The notes below the pieces were generated by a model. That model saw only the letters and a list, made by a program, of their open reading frames with translations, did no database searches and was not told the DNA's origin. Below, in pieces: positions 6,113 through 9,909 of a stretch of 9,909 nt of DNA. Within the stretch, counting starts at the first letter, position 1; each line of letters begins with the position of its first letter. The stretch is from Caryophanales bacterium. GTDB taxonomy: Bacteria; Bacillota_I; Bacilli_A; RFN20; CAG-826. The position numbers were made by a program, and so were the translations under genes. The stretch is from positions 1 to 9,909 of the forward strand of contig JAQYPI010000086.1 in NCBI GenBank assembly GCA_028726925.1, in the 5' to 3' direction.

Positions 6113-6889
6113 ATGGCTTTGGCATCGCTGTCCCCGCAAACCGACCAGCCGGATATTGTCGAAAGCGTCAACACGTCGAAAGTCCTCGCCAAATGCTTTG
6201 GCTACATGGCGATTGGCCTTCTTGTGACCGCTGCTGTCGCGTTCGGCGTTGGCTATCTCTTCGCGAACCTCATCTTCAAGGATTATCTTTTCACCGGCGA
6301 ATTCACCGACGCAAATTGGAATGCCATGATCGCCTATTTCGTGATCATGGGCGTTTCCTTCGTCGGCCTGTTGATCGACTCCTTCGCGATGAGCCGCGCG
6401 CTCGCTCGGCCAAACCGCTCCGCTTGGCCTCCCTACATCGTCTACGCCGTCTTCATGGGTGTGTTCCTCTCGAGTTTCCTCGTCCTCGGAATCGATTTCG
6501 CGACGATCGGGGAAGCGGCCGCCTTGTCGGCCGCGGTGTTCGGGATTCTCTTCCTCATCGGGTATTTCTCGAAGAAGGACCTGAATTTCCTTGCCTACAT
6601 CGGGATGGCGTTCCTTTCCATCGTCTGTCTCTTCGGCCTCTTCGGGTTCTTGCTCTTCGTCTTGATCCCTGGCGCCGTCCTCGTGTATGACCTCATCTTC
6701 ACGCTCGCCCTCGCGGTCGTGTTGCTCATCGTCGTCGCCGCGGACGCCTACAACATCAAGAACATCATCCGCCGTGGGCAGATGAACGATAACCTCGCCC
6801 TCTATTGCGCGTTCACGATGTATAGCGATTTCATCGTGATCTTCATCCGCGTCCTCTACGTCCTCGCTCTTACGAAATCGAACGACTGA
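6113..6889 (+). CDS. Bax inhibitor-1 (BI-1/YccA) family membrane protein
   Basis: A 258-residue polytopic membrane protein with about seven hydrophobic segments (near residues 26-55, 70-92, 106-127, 131-151, 157-176, 178-209 and 230-252). The order of segments, the short N-terminal cytoplasmic tail, the ADAYNIKNI stretch (Asp211) and the C-terminal helix with MYSDFIVIFIRVLYVLA (Asp239) fit the TMBIM/BI-1 family. In the Bacillus member YetJ, a pair of conserved aspartates forms the pH-sensing gate of a calcium leak channel; Asp211 and Asp239 are the likely equivalents, by inference. The ATG abuts the tpiA TAA with no spacer and only a weak AAGG upstream, so coupled translation from the glycolytic transcript is expected. 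A terminator follows. Family assignment is good, physiological role unproven. Confidence 0.85.
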   Translation: MALASLSPQTDQPDIVESVNTSKVLAKCFGYMAIGLLVTAAVAFGVGYLFANLIFKDYLFTGEFTDANWNAMIAYFVIMGVSFVGLLIDSFAMSRALARPNRSAWPPYIVYAVFMGVFLSSFLVLGIDFATIGEAAALSAAVFGILFLIGYFSKKDLNFLAYIGMAFLSIVCLFGLFGFLLFVLIPGAVLVYDLIFTLALAVVLLIVVAADAYNIKNIIRRGQMNDNLALYCAFTMYSDFIVIFIRVLYVLALTKSND

Positions 6890-6910
6890 ACCCGTCGATT
6901 CTCGAAAGCA

Positions 6911-6939
6911 TTGCCTCGCCTTGTGCGAGGCTTTATTCT
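6911..6939 (+). promoter_or_regulatory. Possible glycosyltransferase promoter overlapping a terminator
   Basis: TTGCCT (6911-6916), a 17-bp spacer and TATTCT (6934-6939) would start transcription at about 6946, next to the GTG at 6947. The -35 to -10 interval is the hairpin that ends the previous unit. Confidence 0.35.
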
Positions 6940-6940
6940 T
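6913..6940 (+). terminator. Rho-independent terminator of pgk-tpiA-BI-1
   Basis: A perfect 7-bp GC-rich stem (GCCTCGC 6913-6919 / GCGAGGC 6925-6931) with loop CTTGT is followed by TTTATTCTT. It lies 23 nt after the BI-1 stop. Confidence 0.85.
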
Positions 6941-6946
6941 AATTCC

Positions 6947-7816
6947 GTGATTTCTGTCATTGTTCCCGTTTTTAACACGGCGAAGGAAAAGCTCCTCCGC
7001 GCCAAATTTTCCCTTGATCGTCAGGATGAAACCGACTTCGAGGTGGTTTGGTATGACGACGGATCGAAAGAGGAAACTGCGTCGACGCTCGATGCCTTCG
7101 CCTCGGAAAGACACCGGGTTTATCACCGCCCGAACCGCGGCCAATCGGAAGCCCGTTATCAAGGATTCCTGCTTTCAAGGGGGGATTATGTCCTTTTCCT
7201 AGATAGTGACGATTACTTGGAACCCGATGCCCTTTCAAGCCTCCTCTCCGAAGCTAAGCGCACGGGATCCCGCATGGTCATCGCTTCGTATTTGTCCCAT
7301 CGAGAAGGAAAAAAGAAAGGGCGTCCCTGGCTCTTTCGAGGAAAGAAGGAACGCATGGACGAGGAACGCTTTTTGACTCGTTTCCTCCATGGTATCAAGA
7401 TTCGCGGGTTCGTCTGGGGGAGGCTCTACGCCCGTTCTCTCTTGGAGGAAGTCTATCCCTTCCCGTATCCGAACCGTTTGTTCGAGGATGCGTGCTTCAC
7501 GCTTGCCTTAGGTTTTTTCGCGAAGGATGTCTCCTACCTTCCTAAGCCGATTTACCATTACATGGTCGGGAGTCATGATTCCTTGACTGGCAAAGCGAAC
7601 CCCCATCGCCTTGAGGACCATCTTTACGCTTTTATGGCGATCAAGGAGTTCCTACAAAGCCACGGAACCGAAAAAAGCCTTCGCCAATTCCGACGAAGCG
7701 CGTCCTGGATGAAATGGAACCTTTTGTTCGACGCGAGGATTTCCGTGCGGGGCGGTTTGCCTCGACGCGAAGCGAAACGCATCGTCAAAGACGGGGTTCG
7801 GTCGTTGAAGGAGTAA
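6947..7816 (+). CDS. Family 2 glycosyltransferase (GT-A fold)
   Basis: A 289-residue enzyme expected to transfer a sugar from a nucleotide-sugar donor, probably for cell-surface polysaccharide or glycolipid. Residues 2-10 (ISVIVPVFN) are the first strand of the GT-A fold; the donor site shows YDDGS (36-40), the metal-binding DSDD (86-89) lies in YVLFLDSDDYLEP, and FEDACF (179-184) supplies the probable catalytic acid pair. No membrane segment is visible; the basic C-terminal part may touch the membrane surface. The GTG at 6947 is chosen because it puts the family's first strand at the N-terminus; an in-frame TTG at 6911 would start inside the terminator stem. No ribosome binding site is present at normal spacing before GTG. 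Donor and acceptor cannot be told from sequence, and no other polysaccharide genes are nearby. Confidence 0.85.
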   Translation: MISVIVPVFNTAKEKLLRAKFSLDRQDETDFEVVWYDDGSKEETASTLDAFASERHRVYHRPNRGQSEARYQGFLLSRGDYVLFLDSDDYLEPDALSSLLSEAKRTGSRMVIASYLSHREGKKKGRPWLFRGKKERMDEERFLTRFLHGIKIRGFVWGRLYARSLLEEVYPFPYPNRLFEDACFTLALGFFAKDVSYLPKPIYHYMVGSHDSLTGKANPHRLEDHLYAFMAIKEFLQSHGTEKSLRQFRRSASWMKWNLLFDARISVRGGLPRREAKRIVKDGVRSLKE

Positions 7817-7848
7817 GCGTCTCGCTAGGCAAGGAAGGTCTTTGACCG

Positions 7849-7868
7849 TAGAATAAAAGCATAGGAGG
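7849..7868 (+). promoter_or_regulatory. Superoxide reductase -10 box and ribosome binding site
   Basis: TAGAAT (7849-7854) within CGTAGAATAAAAG resembles the trxB and pgk -10 elements; no clear -35 is seen. TAGGAGG (7862-7868) lies 9 nt before the ATG at 7878. No terminator is visible after the glycosyltransferase, so some read-through is possible. Confidence 0.5.
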
Positions 7869-7877
7869 AATAAAACT

Positions 7878-8255
7878 ATGATTCGATTCTATCGTTGTTT
7901 GCATTGCGGCGCGATCGTCGCCAAACTCAATGAAGTCGGCCCGAAACCCGTTTGCTGCGGGGAGCCGATGATGGAACTCAAGGCCGGGGCTACCGAGGCC
8001 GCGACCGAGAAGCACATCCCCGTCATCACCAAGGAAGGAAACCTCGTGACGGCGGTTGTCGGGTCCGTCTTGCACCCGATGGCGGAAGACCATTACATCG
8101 AATGGCTTTATTTCGACACCACGAAGGGCGGGACGTTCCGTTTCCTGAAGCCGGGCGATGAACCCAAGGCTACGATCCTTCTTGAAGAAGGAGAAGAACT
8201 CAAGGGCGTTTACAGCTATTGCAACAAGCATGGCCTTTGGGCGGCAACCCTTTAA
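7878..8255 (+). CDS. dfx: Two-iron superoxide reductase (desulfoferrodoxin)
   Basis: A 125-residue cytoplasmic protein that reduces superoxide to hydrogen peroxide without making oxygen, a defence typical of anaerobes. The N-terminal desulforedoxin domain has all four iron-binding cysteines: Cys7 and Cys10 (CLHCG), Cys26 and Cys27 (VCCGEP). The catalytic square-pyramidal site is complete: His46 in EKH (with Glu44 and Lys45, the sixth ligand and superoxide-guiding lysine), His66 and His72 in LHPMAEDH, and Cys115 and His118 in YCNKHGLW. Length and ligand spacing agree closely with class I superoxide reductases of Desulfovibrio. The electron donor in known systems is rubredoxin; no rubredoxin gene is in the window. 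It has its own -10 box, a strong ribosome binding site and a terminator, so it is likely a single-gene unit. Identity is very secure. Confidence 0.96.
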   Translation: MIRFYRCLHCGAIVAKLNEVGPKPVCCGEPMMELKAGATEAATEKHIPVITKEGNLVTAVVGSVLHPMAEDHYIEWLYFDTTKGGTFRFLKPGDEPKATILLEEGEELKGVYSYCNKHGLWAATL

Positions 8256-8270
8256 GGAAAAAAACGTTGA

Positions 8271-8305
8271 AGGCGGGATCCAAGCGATCCCGCTTTTCTA
8301 TTTTA
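8271..8305 (+). terminator. Rho-independent terminator of the superoxide reductase gene
   Basis: A perfect 8-bp stem (GCGGGATC 8273-8280 / GATCCCGC 8286-8293), extendable by A-T and G-T pairs, with loop CAAGC and tail TTTTCTATTTT. It insulates the rRNA operon from upstream. Confidence 0.92.
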
Positions 8306-8306
8306 T

Positions 8307-8342
8307 AAAAACGCGCTCACGCGCGCGTGTATAATGCGCGCG
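8307..8342 (+). promoter_or_regulatory. Candidate rRNA promoter P1 in a CG-alternating tract
   Basis: A perfect TATAAT (8330-8335) is framed by GCGCGC arms (8321-8326 and 8336-8341). The -35 position (about 8307-8312) is poor. The GC-rich stretch directly after the -10 box resembles the discriminators of stringently controlled rRNA promoters. Confidence 0.5.
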
Positions 8343-8345
8343 AGG

Positions 8346-8400
8346 CAATTTTCAAAAAGTTGAAAAAAATTGTTGACGCTTCTAGGGAACGGAGTATTAT
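8346..8400 (+). promoter_or_regulatory. Candidate rRNA promoter P2 with AT-rich upstream element
   Basis: TTGACG (8373-8378), 16-bp spacer, TATTAT (8395-8400), preceded by A/T tracts (8346-8372) placed like an UP element. The tracts contain a perfect inverted repeat, TTTTCAA (8349-8355) / TTGAAAA (8360-8366). Confidence 0.65.
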
Positions 8401-8683
8401 TTAGGGGCTGACCTCCGAGGGCCAGCAAAAGCCGGTCGATCCGCTTCAAGAAAACTTCGAAATTTCTCGAAAAAAGTTCTTGCAAAGCGTGATCACCGAG
8501 CATATAATCAACAAGCACGCAATCGGGGGAGACCCCGCCGACGAGAGCCGGGTGTGCAACTGATCTTTGAGAACTAGACAGACAGACAACAAACACTTAC
8601 GTCGATTCTAAATTGAGAAAAGAACGTAAATCCAGATGATTCCACGAAGGGCCAATCAATCTTCGCAATTGAATATTGATATT
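8401..8683 (+). other. rRNA operon leader with boxA-like antitermination signal
   Basis: This gene-free stretch is transcribed ahead of 16S rRNA. TGATCTTTGAGAAC at 8561-8574 closely resembles the Bacillus rRNA boxA (TGTTCTTTGAAAAC), the Nus-factor antitermination site, and is followed by three GACA units. Small stems are visible: GCTG 8407-8410 / CAGC 8423-8426 with an inner CCT/AGG, and CGAAG 8645-8649 / CTTCG 8661-8665. The sequence just before 16S should pair with the region after 16S for RNase III processing, but that partner is outside the window. Confidence 0.7.
8480..8508 (+). promoter_or_regulatory. Candidate rRNA promoter P3
   Basis: TTGCAA (8480-8485), exactly 17 bp, then a perfect TATAAT (8503-8508); by consensus the best-spaced of the three. 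The predicted start near 8515 leaves boxA within the transcript. Confidence 0.65.

Positions 8684-9909
<1,226 letters not shown>

Noticed and set aside
6911..6946. TTG start for the glycosyltransferase at 6911
   Set aside because: It lies in the terminator stem and would add 12 residues before the conserved first strand.
4094..7162. A 1022-codon open frame on the minus strand
   Set aside because: It runs antisense across pgk, tpiA and BI-1, which have clear catalytic motifs. Its Asp/Glu/Gly/Ala-rich low-complexity protein is the usual shadow of C-ending codon bias.

Overview
The window comes from a bacterium, most likely an anaerobic, gut-type member of the Bacilli in or near the former Tenericutes/RF39/Erysipelotrichia groups. 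Three things point there. The 16S rRNA has the short V1-V2 and the 'GACGGGACCCCGC' and 'TAATTCGACGCTACGCG' variants seen in those lineages. A thioredoxin reductase gene lies beside whiA, as in Firmicutes. There is a superoxide reductase rather than any visible superoxide dismutase. TGA is used as a stop (trxB, whiA, the BI-1 gene) and Trp is TGG, so the standard bacterial code applies and not the Mycoplasma code. This placement is inference; a database comparison of the 16S would settle it. All supported genes are on the + strand.

Layout: (1) 1-430 is AT-rich and holds the 3' part of an unrecognised gene followed by a terminator hairpin. (2) 430-2772 is more GC-rich and carries a thioredoxin-reductase-like flavoprotein lacking the usual NADPH motifs, then whiA, then an XRE-type helix-turn-helix gene that overlaps the whiA stop by 4 nt. 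(3) 2773-6889 is a lower-glycolysis block: gap as its own transcription unit with a terminator, then pgk-tpiA and a Bax-inhibitor-1-like membrane protein whose start codon directly follows the tpiA stop. The codons here are strongly biased to C-ending forms, as expected of highly expressed genes. (4) 6911-7816 is a family 2 glycosyltransferase squeezed against the upstream terminator. (5) 7817-8305 is a two-iron superoxide reductase with its own promoter and terminator. (6) 8307-9909 is the start of an rRNA operon: up to three tandem promoters, a boxA-like antitermination signal, and about 1,226 nt of 16S rRNA cut by the window end.

How the genes work together: gap, pgk and tpiA interconvert triose phosphates and yield NADH and ATP. 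The trxB-like protein and the superoxide reductase fit thiol and oxygen defence in an anaerobe. WhiA and the XRE protein are DNA-binding proteins made from one transcript just upstream of gap, with several inverted repeats between them and gap. No CRISPR array, tRNA, transposase or prophage gene was seen. The most notable points are the degenerate nucleotide-binding motifs in the TrxB-like protein, the BI-1 gene in the glycolytic operon, the possible leaderless promoter of the glycosyltransferase, and an alternating purine-pyrimidine (Z-DNA-prone) tract around the -10 box of the first rRNA promoter.
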